From positions 186,001 to 250,000 of the forward strand of contig JBDUYP010000007.1 in NCBI GenBank assembly GCA_039944535.1: a stretch of 64,000 bases of DNA, read 5' to 3'. The position numbers and the translations under genes were made by a program. The notes under the pieces are model-generated. The model was not told where the DNA came from. It saw nothing but the letters and a program-made list of their open reading frames with translations, and searched no databases. Positions 15,840 through 24,774 of the stretch are shown piece by piece. Within the stretch, counting starts at the first letter, position 1; each line of letters opens with the position of its first letter. Origin of the DNA: JAMZMI01 sp039944535 (lineage in GTDB: Bacteria > Bacteroidota > Bacteroidia > Cytophagales > Cyclobacteriaceae).

Positions 15840-17273
15840 ATGAAGAAGATGAACAAATCAATCAAATTTCTATCCATGCTGCTATCTATAGCCATGGTGA
15901 GTGTTTTTATTTCATGTAGCGAGGATGACGATCCCATCATCATCGATGAAGACCCAGTAGTATCTGATGGGTTTTATTTATTGGGTTCTTCTACAGGTGA
16001 CACCCCTGCCGCAGCGCTAGAGCTTGGTGCCGGAACTGTAGGGAGCGGAGAGACAAGAGAAGGCTTCTATGCTGCTTATATCTATTTGGAAGCGGGCTCA
16101 TTCAATTTTGTACTGTACTCTAACAACGAGCCAACTTCTTACGGTGGATCGTTTGAAGGAACTCCACTTGCAGGAAATGAAGATTACAGCCTGAACAGAG
16201 GTGATTTGACAGTAGATGGTGCAGCTGTTACCATTACTAACGCTGGCTTATACCACGTTCATGTAGATTTAACAACCAACCTTTTCTTTTTTACTGAAGT
16301 TGGGTATTTCGAAATAATAGGATCAGCCACAGCTGATTCATGGAACTCTGGACAGAAATTAGATGTGAAGTCAGCATCTGCCGAAGGGGTGGTTTTCGAA
16401 GGAACTGATATTACACTCCGAACTGGGAATACAGCATTCAAGTTTAGGTATAACAGTAATTGGGATACTAATATTCTGGATGATGCTGAAGTGGATATAG
16501 AAGGGTTAAACATTCACTCAAATTTTGGGGTTGATGTTGTCGCAGGAGGTTCAGATTTCTCTTTCGATGAGTCTGACGCGAACTTCACTGTGACAGTAAC
16601 TTATACACCTGGAAAAGGTGAGAGCCTTACATGGGGATACGAGAAGACAGGAGAAGCTGAAGAAATTTCTTATGATCCTACCGAACACCCTTGGAGTCTT
16701 AGAGGAACAGCTGTTGGCAGCCCGGAAGACTGGAGCACTGGTCCATTATTAACACCTAACCATGACGGGTCTACATACAGATGGTACGGAGTAATCGAAA
16801 TCACTGAGGGTGAATTCAAAGTAGCAGATGGTGGAGTATGGCTTGGTGTTGGAGCTGCAACTGATAACTCAGGAGTATTGACTGGCACAGACAACTTTAT
16901 GATGTCAGCCGACGATGCAGGATTCTACTACATAGTTGTAACTACATCTGACGATGGAGCTTCATATACAGCAACAATCGACAAAGCGTCATTTGGAGTA
17001 ATTGGTAGCGCTACAGCTGGAGTAACCGGTGGAGATGGCTGGGCCGACGATGCTGATATGACTGAAGGAACCAGCTCATTTACGCTGAATATCGCGCTTG
17101 ATGCTGGTGAAATTAAGTTCCGTGCAAACAACGCCTGGGAATATAACCTTGGTGGAGATTTGGCAGGACTAACTCACAATGGAGACAACATTGCAATAAG
17201 TGCAGCAGGTACTTATGACATCACACTTTCCACTGACAACAGAGGAGAGACTTACACAGCTACAATTCAATAA
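15840..17273 (+). CDS. SusE/SusF-like starch-binding outer-membrane lipoprotein
   Basis: This 477-residue protein has a lipoprotein signal ending in VFISC, followed by an acidic stretch (SEDDDP) typical of surface-exported Bacteroidota lipoproteins. The body contains repeated modules beginning with 'GSAT'-type strands (FYLLGSSTGD, FEIIGSATADSW, FGVIGSATAGVTGGDGW) and ending with FRANNAWEYNLGG and AGTYDITL, as in the CBMs of SusE/SusF. It probably binds starch on the cell surface and has no catalytic domain. Unlike the usual susCDEF order it comes first, ahead of the amylase and susC. A strong terminator follows, suggesting it is made in excess of the later genes. Confidence 0.85.
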   Translation: MKKMNKSIKFLSMLLSIAMVSVFISCSEDDDPIIIDEDPVVSDGFYLLGSSTGDTPAAALELGAGTVGSGETREGFYAAYIYLEAGSFNFVLYSNNEPTSYGGSFEGTPLAGNEDYSLNRGDLTVDGAAVTITNAGLYHVHVDLTTNLFFFTEVGYFEIIGSATADSWNSGQKLDVKSASAEGVVFEGTDITLRTGNTAFKFRYNSNWDTNILDDAEVDIEGLNIHSNFGVDVVAGGSDFSFDESDANFTVTVTYTPGKGESLTWGYEKTGEAEEISYDPTEHPWSLRGTAVGSPEDWSTGPLLTPNHDGSTYRWYGVIEITEGEFKVADGGVWLGVGAATDNSGVLTGTDNFMMSADDAGFYYIVVTTSDDGASYTATIDKASFGVIGSATAGVTGGDGWADDADMTEGTSSFTLNIALDAGEIKFRANNAWEYNLGGDLAGLTHNGDNIAISAAGTYDITLSTDNRGETYTATIQ

Positions 17274-17283
17274 TTCTATAATT

Positions 17284-17315
17284 AAATGGCCGCCCCGTCG
17301 GGGCGGCCATTTTTT
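17284..17315 (+). terminator. Strong hairpin terminator within the starch locus
   Basis: A 13-bp stem (17284-17296 with 17300-17312) containing GGCCGCCCC/GGGGCGGCC has a 3-nt loop and runs into T residues. It ends 12 bp before the next gene. It would stop most transcripts after the lipoprotein gene unless there is read-through. Confidence 0.88.
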
Positions 17316-17326
17316 AAAACCAGACG

Positions 17327-20059
17327 ATGAATAGAATTTTACTCATATTCATATTGTTTTCTTGTGTCCTATTTGCAAAAGCGCAGGAAGCAATAACCCC
17401 CACAATAACTCCAGATTTTTTTACTCCGGAAGATGAGATCACCATATCATATAAAGTATCGGCTTCCGGCCTTTCCAATTTATCAGAAGCATGGCTATGG
17501 CTGTGGCTACCTGATCTTACCGACGTAGATGTACCCTCCAATGTAAACCCTGCCGATAGCAATCCGGATTTGACCAATAAGGCAAAGTTTACGAGAGAAG
17601 TAAAACAGGGACTCATCTACTTTTCTATTACCCTAAAACTTACAGAGTTTACCAATAAACCTGCCTCAGAGATTAAGAAGGTGGGTGTTCTTCTCAAAGG
17701 AAACGATTGGTCCGATGGACAAACAGCAGATCATGTTTTTGACATTCCTGAAGGTTTTTCCCTTAAGGTAAACTCACCTACCCAAACCAGCTCATTTTAT
17801 GAAGCGGGAGAAAAAATCAACATAGATGTTGCCACGTCTGAAGCGGCAACCATATCGGTAACATTAGATAACGAAACGCTAATTACCGAGACCGATGCAG
17901 CAAGCCTGGTGTATGATCATGAAGTAGTGGCCGATGGTGAAGTGCACGAGTTGGTCGTATCAGCCACTAATGGCACAGATACCGATTCCTTCAAGCATAC
18001 CTACAGCATCACACCTACTCCGGAAGAGGCCCCTGTTCCTGCTGGCCTGAAAACAGGAATCAACTATTATGACGAGGACCCAACCAAAGCCACGCTGGTA
18101 TTGATGGCTCCAAATAAAGACAATGTGTTTGTGCTTGGAGATTTCAACGGCTGGGAACTAAATCAAAATTATTTGATGAAAAAAGATGGCGATCGGTTTT
18201 GGCTGACCATAGAAAACCTGACATCTGGACAAGAGTACATTTACCAATATCTAATAGATGGAGAAATTACCATTTCCGATCCTTATTCCGAAAAAGTAAG
18301 TTCTTCATACGATGATCCGGAAATCATTTCCGAAAACCGGTATCCGGGTTTACTTCCATTCCCTTCAGATTATGCAACACAGGAGGCAACATATTTGCAA
18401 CCAGGAAAACCTGACTATCAGTGGGAAGTAACAGACTTTGACAAGCCCGCCAGCGAAGATCTTGTTATTTACGAACTGCTCATCAGAGACTTTACTGAGG
18501 AGCGAACCTATAAATCAATCACAGAAAGGCTCGACTATTTTGATTCGCTAGGTTTCAACGCGATTGAACTTATGCCCGTCACTGAATTTGAAGGCAATCT
18601 GAGCTGGGGTTACAACCCATCTTACATGTTTGCGCCAGACAAGTACTATGGCACAGAAGATGACCTCAAAGAACTGATAGATGAAGCGCACAAACGCGGC
18701 ATAGCTATCATATTTGACATGGTTCTTAATCACCATTTTGGCAGAAGCCCAATGGTCAAAATGTATGCCAGCGGAGATTTTGGACCCCCAACGGCCGAAA
18801 ATGTTTGGTTCAACATCACACCAAAACACGACTACAATGTGGGCTATGACATGAACCATGAGAGCACCTACACTCAGGAATATTTCAAGGATGTAGTGCG
18901 ATACTGGATAGAGGAATACAAAGTGGACGGTTATCGCTTTGACCTGTCGAAAGGGTTTACGCAAAAAAACACCCTGGGCGATGTAGGCGGATGGGGAGCT
19001 TATGATATCACGCGTATCAATATCTGGAATAAGTACGCGGGCTATATCACAGATGTAGATGAAGATGCCTACATCATTTTAGAACATTTTGCGGACAATT
19101 CTGAGGAGAAAGCACTTGCCGCAAAAGGGATGATGCTTTGGGGCAACATGAACCATCAATACAGAAGCACGGCTAAATCTAATTCTGACAATTTGTTTTG
19201 GCTCTATCACGAAGACAGAGATTGGACAAGTCAGGGAGTGGTAGGCTATATGGAAAGCCACGATGAAGAGCGTGTGATGTGGGATGCCCTGAAGACCAAC
19301 AAGCCTTTGGGTTACCTGATAAACAGACTAGAGTTGAATGCGGCCTTTTTCTTTCTCGTGCCCGGACCAAAGATGGTGTGGCAGTTTGGTGAGACCGGAT
19401 ATGATGAGGAACTCAACAATGACAGGCTGGGCATAAAGCCAACCCATTGGGAATATCTGGAAGACCCGGATCGCATTAGGCTGTTTGCCATGTACCAATC
19501 ACTGATCAACCTGAAAACGAAAACCGATTACCTCGACAATCAGTACTTCGATTGGAAATCTACCGGTTCAGTAAAATGGATCAACTATGACCACCCTGAT
19601 CTCAAGATATCTGTTGTGGGCAATTTTGGAAAAGGAACCCTCACAGAAGACCCTCATTTTGTAGAAGCAGGCGACTGGTACGATTACTTCACAGGCGAAA
19701 AAATCACAGTAACTGACCCCAATGAGCCGATTGAGCTTTTGCCGGGAGAATTTAGAATATACGTCTCAGAGCAAATAGAAAATTATATCACCATCAACCC
19801 GGTCAACCTCATTACAGGATTCACCAGCGTCAACCGTGAGTTGGAGGTATACCCAAACCCTACGACTGAGGGGTTTAGCATCAAGTCCGTGGCAGATGTA
19901 GAGGAAATCAGAATCTACAGCCTTTCAGGTCACTTGGTTTATAAGTCAGTTAGGCCAACTGGAAAAATGAGCATAGGTCATCTGGACAGTGGCATATATC
20001 TCTATGAAATAACAACCAAACAAAACCTGATCACTCGGGGAAAAATAATTAAGCAATAA
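17327..20059 (+). CDS. Secreted GH13 alpha-amylase with T9SS sorting domain
   Basis: The 910-residue protein has a signal peptide, N-terminal beta-sandwich segments (about 20-230), a CBM48/E-set-like domain (from about 255, VFVLGDFNGWEL) and a GH13 barrel. Conserved GH13 regions are visible: DMVLNHH, GYRFDLSKGF with the nucleophile Asp near residue 537, ILEHF with the acid Glu near 585, and SHDEE with the third acid near 644. The C-terminal 70 residues (from LEVYPNPTTEGF) are a type A T9SS sorting domain, so the enzyme should be exported across the outer membrane and cleaved. It would cut starch outside the cell ahead of SusC/SusD uptake. Exact bond specificity is not readable. Confidence 0.9.
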   Translation: MNRILLIFILFSCVLFAKAQEAITPTITPDFFTPEDEITISYKVSASGLSNLSEAWLWLWLPDLTDVDVPSNVNPADSNPDLTNKAKFTREVKQGLIYFSITLKLTEFTNKPASEIKKVGVLLKGNDWSDGQTADHVFDIPEGFSLKVNSPTQTSSFYEAGEKINIDVATSEAATISVTLDNETLITETDAASLVYDHEVVADGEVHELVVSATNGTDTDSFKHTYSITPTPEEAPVPAGLKTGINYYDEDPTKATLVLMAPNKDNVFVLGDFNGWELNQNYLMKKDGDRFWLTIENLTSGQEYIYQYLIDGEITISDPYSEKVSSSYDDPEIISENRYPGLLPFPSDYATQEATYLQPGKPDYQWEVTDFDKPASEDLVIYELLIRDFTEERTYKSITERLDYFDSLGFNAIELMPVTEFEGNLSWGYNPSYMFAPDKYYGTEDDLKELIDEAHKRGIAIIFDMVLNHHFGRSPMVKMYASGDFGPPTAENVWFNITPKHDYNVGYDMNHESTYTQEYFKDVVRYWIEEYKVDGYRFDLSKGFTQKNTLGDVGGWGAYDITRINIWNKYAGYITDVDEDAYIILEHFADNSEEKALAAKGMMLWGNMNHQYRSTAKSNSDNLFWLYHEDRDWTSQGVVGYMESHDEERVMWDALKTNKPLGYLINRLELNAAFFFLVPGPKMVWQFGETGYDEELNNDRLGIKPTHWEYLEDPDRIRLFAMYQSLINLKTKTDYLDNQYFDWKSTGSVKWINYDHPDLKISVVGNFGKGTLTEDPHFVEAGDWYDYFTGEKITVTDPNEPIELLPGEFRIYVSEQIENYITINPVNLITGFTSVNRELEVYPNPTTEGFSIKSVADVEEIRIYSLSGHLVYKSVRPTGKMSIGHLDSGIYLYEITTKQNLITRGKIIKQ

Positions 20060-20077
20060 CTACTAGACATAAGAAGT

Positions 20078-23000
20078 ATGATGAAAACGTTTATCAAGTT
20101 CAATTCTCGGGCGATGAAGATTTCGCGGATTGTCCTCATGACAACTCTGCTGGCAATTACTTCATGGTCTTATGCCCAGGAGCGTACCGTTTCCGGTCAG
20201 GTTCTGGATGAAGAAGGTTATGGACTCCCTGGAGCTACCATTCTGCAAAAGGGTTCACAGAACGGAACCACTACAGACCTGGATGGTAACTACCAGTTGG
20301 CTGTTTCTGATAACAGTACGCTGATATTTTCATTCGTTGGGTACACGACGCAAGAAGTCGTTGTGGGCTCCCAATCAATCATAGACATTACCATGGAGCT
20401 CGATGTACAGGCATTGAGTGAAGTAGTGGTGGTTGGTTATGGTACCGTGGAGAAAGGAGACGTGACGGGTGTGGTCAACAAGGTGGACTCAAAGCAGTTC
20501 AACAAAGGGGTGATCACCTCGCCAGATCAACTACTTGCAGGAAAGGTAGCCGGTGTGTCTATCGTGTCAAAGAGTGGAGAGCCGGGCGGCCAGGTGAGTG
20601 TGAAAATGAGAGGTGGAACATCCATTTCCTTGAGCAATGAGCCTCTATTCGTAGTGGACGGAGTGCCCCTGGACAATACCCCGTTCAATCCCGGTGGCTT
20701 TTCTTCAGGAAGAAACCCGTTGAATTTCATCAACCCAAATGATGTTGAAAATATCACCGTGTTGAAGGATGCATCAGCAGCAGCTATCTATGGCTCCAGA
20801 GGAGCCAATGGTGTTATCATTATCACTACCAAATCAGGAGGGTCATCAGATAGACCTAAAGTAACCTATGACGGTAGTGTAGGTGTGAGCTCCTTCGTGG
20901 ATGAAGTGGATATATTCTCCTCAGATGAATTCAGGCAAGTGGTTCGAGTATATGGTAGTCGCAACGAAGACAAGTTGGGTGACGACAGTACCGACTGGCT
21001 AGATCAGATCATCCAAAATGCCACTACCACCACCCACAATGTGGCTGTGTCGGGAGGTTTAGAAAACGGAGGTTACAGGCTTTCGATGGGTTATCAGGAA
21101 CTGGAAGGCGTACTTCGCCACTCCAGCACCAAGCGCACCAGCCTCAATTACAGCATGAACAAATCCCTGCTCAATGATGCCATTCAGGTAAAGTTCAACA
21201 CTAAAAACGCATTTACTGATGACGTATTCTCGTCAAATCAGGTAGGCGGAGCGTTGAGCTTTGACCCGACCCAGCCTGTTTACGATTCTGCTAGCGCATA
21301 TGGGGGATATTTTGAATACAACAACCCTCTGGCCGTTAGAAACCCAGTTGCTGAGATAGAAGAACGCAAGGAAATTGGCAATACATTCAGGAGTTTGTCC
21401 AGTGTGGAGCTGAGATATAACATACCGTATGTTAAAGGCTTGGCCTTGGTGTCCAACACGTCCTACGATGTGCAAAATGGAGAACGCAGAAGGTTTTCTC
21501 CTACTTACATTAGATCAGAAAACACTGATAATACTCCCGGTTCATACGGCGTAGAGAGCTACTCGCGCAAAAGCTTGCTGGCAGAAGTGTACGGAGAGTA
21601 CAAAACCACCATCCCTAGCATTGACCTTAATATTAACGTCACAGGAGGTTACTCCTATCAAAACTTTGTCAATACCTTCAATAAGTTTTCAGTTGACTCA
21701 TTGGTGACCAATGTTTATGGGCTGGACAACCCATCTGTTGGAGATGGTAGTGTGATATCTCCACTTTACCGTACTCTCGAAAACAGGTTGATTTCATTTT
21801 ATGGACGATCCATATTCTCCTTGCAAGACAAATACGTTTTGACAGCTACGCTTAGGAGAGACGGTTCCACCAAATTCGGAGGAAAGAATCAGTGGGGATT
21901 ATTCCCATCTGTGGCTGTGGCCTGGAGGATTTCCAATGAGGCATTCATGGACGCTGCATCAGGTGTTCTGACGTATATGAAACTTAGAGCGAGTTTCGGT
22001 GTGACGGGATTCCAGGAGCTGGAAGACTACACTTACATAGCGGCCTATCGATATTCAGGTGCTCAGGCACAATATCAACTAGGAAATCAGTTCTACTCTA
22101 CACTTCGGCCGGAAGCACAGGATCCTAATATTCAGTGGGAGGAAACAGCATCGCTTAATATCGGTGTTGACTATGAATTGTTCGACGGCAAGCTGGTTGG
22201 ATCGGTAGATGTTTATCAGAAAAATACCTCTAAGCTGATCAATTCTGTGCCACCACCAGTAGGTACATACACGAAAGACCGGATTCTAACCAACATTGGA
22301 AAAACGAGAAACAGCGGTATCGAGGTGGTACTGAGTAGCCCTGTAGTTCAGACGAAAGATTTTACTGTTGATTTAGGATTCAACCTGGCATACAATGTCA
22401 ATGAAATTGTATCTCTGGATTTCTCCGGAGCGAAAGACTCACAGCAGGAAAACACAGGGAGTAGTATCGATGGAGATGTAGGGCAAACCATCAAGACCTG
22501 GAAAGTCGGTGAGCCTGTGAACTCATTCAATGTGTTTGAGCAAATATATGCAGATGGCAAGCCGGTATATGACCTGGTCAACAGAACCAATATGTATGTA
22601 GATCAAAACGATGACGGCATTATCAACGAGCTTGATTTGGTAGCTGGACTGAGCTCAGACCCAAAATACATCCTGGGCTTGACCTCAAACATGAGATACA
22701 AGGCCATCGACATGTCCTTTACATTCCGAAGCAATATCGGTCAGTACGTGTACAACAACGTGGCATCAAACTATGGTCATTTTCAGAGAATCAATGGAGA
22801 CCTGCCCTACAACATGCATACGTCCGTATTGGAAACCCGATTTGGACAACCTCAGCTAAAATCAGACTATTATCTGGAAGATGCCTCCTTCGTGAAACTT
22901 GACAATATCACGGTAGGATACACCATAGACAAACTCAAATGGATGCGTGCTCGCATTTATTTCACCGGGCAAAACCTTTTGACGCTTAGTGGTTATTCAG

Positions 23001-23089
23001 GCCTGAACCCTGAGATTGATTCCGGGATAGATAAGAACCTCTATCCACGCTCAATCACACTTACAGGTGGTGTTAATCTTACATTTTAA
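20078..23089 (+). CDS. susC: SusC-like TonB-dependent outer-membrane transporter
   Basis: The 1003-residue protein has a signal peptide, an N-terminal carboxypeptidase-like regulatory domain (VSGQVLDEEGYGLPGATI), a TonB box region (LSEVVVVGYGTVEKGDVTG), a plug domain (GGQVSVKMRGG, PLFVVDGVPLD) and a 22-strand barrel ending in the aromatic residue expected for BAM recognition (GGVNLTF). It imports oligosaccharides using energy from TonB-ExbBD. It lies 18 bp after the amylase and 5 bp before the SusD partner. Neighbours indicate maltodextrins as the substrate. Confidence 0.95.
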   Translation: MMKTFIKFNSRAMKISRIVLMTTLLAITSWSYAQERTVSGQVLDEEGYGLPGATILQKGSQNGTTTDLDGNYQLAVSDNSTLIFSFVGYTTQEVVVGSQSIIDITMELDVQALSEVVVVGYGTVEKGDVTGVVNKVDSKQFNKGVITSPDQLLAGKVAGVSIVSKSGEPGGQVSVKMRGGTSISLSNEPLFVVDGVPLDNTPFNPGGFSSGRNPLNFINPNDVENITVLKDASAAAIYGSRGANGVIIITTKSGGSSDRPKVTYDGSVGVSSFVDEVDIFSSDEFRQVVRVYGSRNEDKLGDDSTDWLDQIIQNATTTTHNVAVSGGLENGGYRLSMGYQELEGVLRHSSTKRTSLNYSMNKSLLNDAIQVKFNTKNAFTDDVFSSNQVGGALSFDPTQPVYDSASAYGGYFEYNNPLAVRNPVAEIEERKEIGNTFRSLSSVELRYNIPYVKGLALVSNTSYDVQNGERRRFSPTYIRSENTDNTPGSYGVESYSRKSLLAEVYGEYKTTIPSIDLNINVTGGYSYQNFVNTFNKFSVDSLVTNVYGLDNPSVGDGSVISPLYRTLENRLISFYGRSIFSLQDKYVLTATLRRDGSTKFGGKNQWGLFPSVAVAWRISNEAFMDAASGVLTYMKLRASFGVTGFQELEDYTYIAAYRYSGAQAQYQLGNQFYSTLRPEAQDPNIQWEETASLNIGVDYELFDGKLVGSVDVYQKNTSKLINSVPPPVGTYTKDRILTNIGKTRNSGIEVVLSSPVVQTKDFTVDLGFNLAYNVNEIVSLDFSGAKDSQQENTGSSIDGDVGQTIKTWKVGEPVNSFNVFEQIYADGKPVYDLVNRTNMYVDQNDDGIINELDLVAGLSSDPKYILGLTSNMRYKAIDMSFTFRSNIGQYVYNNVASNYGHFQRINGDLPYNMHTSVLETRFGQPQLKSDYYLEDASFVKLDNITVGYTIDKLKWMRARIYFTGQNLLTLSGYSGLNPEIDSGIDKNLYPRSITLTGGVNLTF

Positions 23090-23094
23090 TCTTA

Positions 23095-24717
23095 ATGAAA
23101 ATGAAAAAATATATTGTATCACTAATCGCAATCATAATCGGAGCAGTTTCATGTACCGATTTGGAGGTAACCCCAAAAGACGGCCGGGCTCTTGAGTCAA
23201 TCGTTTTTGCAGAGGAAGAAGCGTATATTTCTTATCTGGCTAAAGTCTATGCCAGTTTGACCTTGACCGGACAGGAAGGGCCCGCAGGCGCAGGAGATCT
23301 TTCGATCATTGCTGACGAAGGGTTCAGTAGCTACATCAGGGTTTACTGGAAAGCCCAGGAGCTCACTACAGACGAGGCAGTCATCAGATGGACAGATGCC
23401 GGTATCCAGGACCTGAATACCAACTCATGGTCATCAGATAACCAATTCGTGCGGGTGCTGTATTACAGGATCTATTTCACCATAGCACTTGCCAATGATT
23501 TTCTAAGGATAACAGAAACCCATACAGATGGTTTTGATGAAGCTTTTTTGAGTGAAGTTGAGTCCTTCAAAGCAGAGGCCAGATTCGTTCGGGCCATGGC
23601 TTATTGGCACGCACTTGACTTGTTCAGAAATGTAACTTTGATCACCAAAGTAGGGTCAGCATTGCCTTCTCAGGTATCACCTACAGTGCTGTACAATTTC
23701 ATTCTTGATGAACTCAATGAAATAGAACCTCTCTTAGCGGATGCAGGTCAAGGGGACTATGGCCGTGCTGACAAAGCTGCGCTATGGATGCTTCGGGCCA
23801 AGCTAAAGCTCAACGCCCCTGTTTATTTGCCCGATGGTGCTTCTGAGTTGACAGGCATTTATGATGATGTAGTGGCAGATATGGAGTCTGTAATCAATGC
23901 CGGCTATTCTATCAACCCTGAGTACCTCTACAATTTCAACGCTGACAATCATACATCTTCTGAGATTATCTTTCCTCTCACGGTGGATGGCACCAGCAGT
24001 CAGTCCTGGGGATCTACCACTTTCCTCATCAGCGGGATGATTTTCTCCAAGGAAGACACTACGGCAGAAGGTCACATGAGACCACTCGACTGGGGAATGG
24101 CAGGAGGCTGGTTAGGTATCAGGTGTACCAAAAACTTTGTGTCGCTATTTGAAACTGCACCCGATGCTTTCACTGCAGATAGCAGACAGCAATTTTTCAC
24201 AGCAGGTAGAACACGCGATATTCCTGATATCCTTGGTGAGGACAATGGCTACCCTTCGCCCAAATACAGCAATATAACCTCTGGCGGTTCTAATGGCAGC
24301 AACAATACCTACCCGGACACGGACTACCCGTTGTTCAGACTGGCTGATGCCTACCTCATGTATGCCGAAGCGGTGCTGAGGGGTGGTAATGGTAGCAGAG
24401 CTACAGCACTTGGCTATATCAACGACTTAAGGGAGAGAGCCTATGGCGATGCATCCGGAAATATTACCGATGCAGAAATGACACTTGATTTTCTACTGGA
24501 AGAGCGAGGAAGAGAGCTGTATTTCGAAGCGACAAGAAGACTCGATTTGATCAGATTTAATAAGTACTCTGCCAGCGGTGGAGGAGATGAACTGATGTGG
24601 GAGTGGAAAGGCGGTGACGTCAACGGTGTTTCTATATCCGACCATCTGGAGGTGTTTCCTATACCAGCTACGGATTTGAGCGCCAACCCGAACCTATTTC
24701 AGAACGACGGTTACTAG
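23095..24717 (+). CDS. susD: SusD-like starch-binding lipoprotein
   Basis: This 540-residue protein is a RagB/SusD family lipoprotein with a signal ending in IGAVSC. It has the SusD TPR-like helices (SFKAEARFVRAMAYWHALDLF) and the C-terminal LFRLADAYLMYAEAVLRGG and LLEERGRELYFEATRRLDLIR motifs, ending in NPNLFQNDGY as is usual. It caps the SusC barrel on the cell surface and captures glycan. The gene follows susC by 5 bp. A long hairpin lies just after its stop codon. Confidence 0.95.
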   Translation: MKMKKYIVSLIAIIIGAVSCTDLEVTPKDGRALESIVFAEEEAYISYLAKVYASLTLTGQEGPAGAGDLSIIADEGFSSYIRVYWKAQELTTDEAVIRWTDAGIQDLNTNSWSSDNQFVRVLYYRIYFTIALANDFLRITETHTDGFDEAFLSEVESFKAEARFVRAMAYWHALDLFRNVTLITKVGSALPSQVSPTVLYNFILDELNEIEPLLADAGQGDYGRADKAALWMLRAKLKLNAPVYLPDGASELTGIYDDVVADMESVINAGYSINPEYLYNFNADNHTSSEIIFPLTVDGTSSQSWGSTTFLISGMIFSKEDTTAEGHMRPLDWGMAGGWLGIRCTKNFVSLFETAPDAFTADSRQQFFTAGRTRDIPDILGEDNGYPSPKYSNITSGGSNGSNNTYPDTDYPLFRLADAYLMYAEAVLRGGNGSRATALGYINDLRERAYGDASGNITDAEMTLDFLLEERGRELYFEATRRLDLIRFNKYSASGGGDELMWEWKGGDVNGVSISDHLEVFPIPATDLSANPNLFQNDGY

Positions 24718-24725
24718 TCACTATT

Positions 24726-24756
24726 CCGGCAGGTGTCTTTACGAGACACCTGCCGG
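24726..24756 (+). terminator. 13-bp perfect hairpin between susD and the SusA-like gene
   Basis: CCGGCAGGTGTCT (24726-24738) pairs perfectly with 24744-24756 over a TTACG loop. The following bases (TTATTAAA) are only weakly T-rich. It may be a leaky terminator, or an RNA stability or processing element that sets susCD apart from the enzymes downstream. Confidence 0.65.
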
Positions 24757-24774
24757 TTATTAAACCTAAAACAT

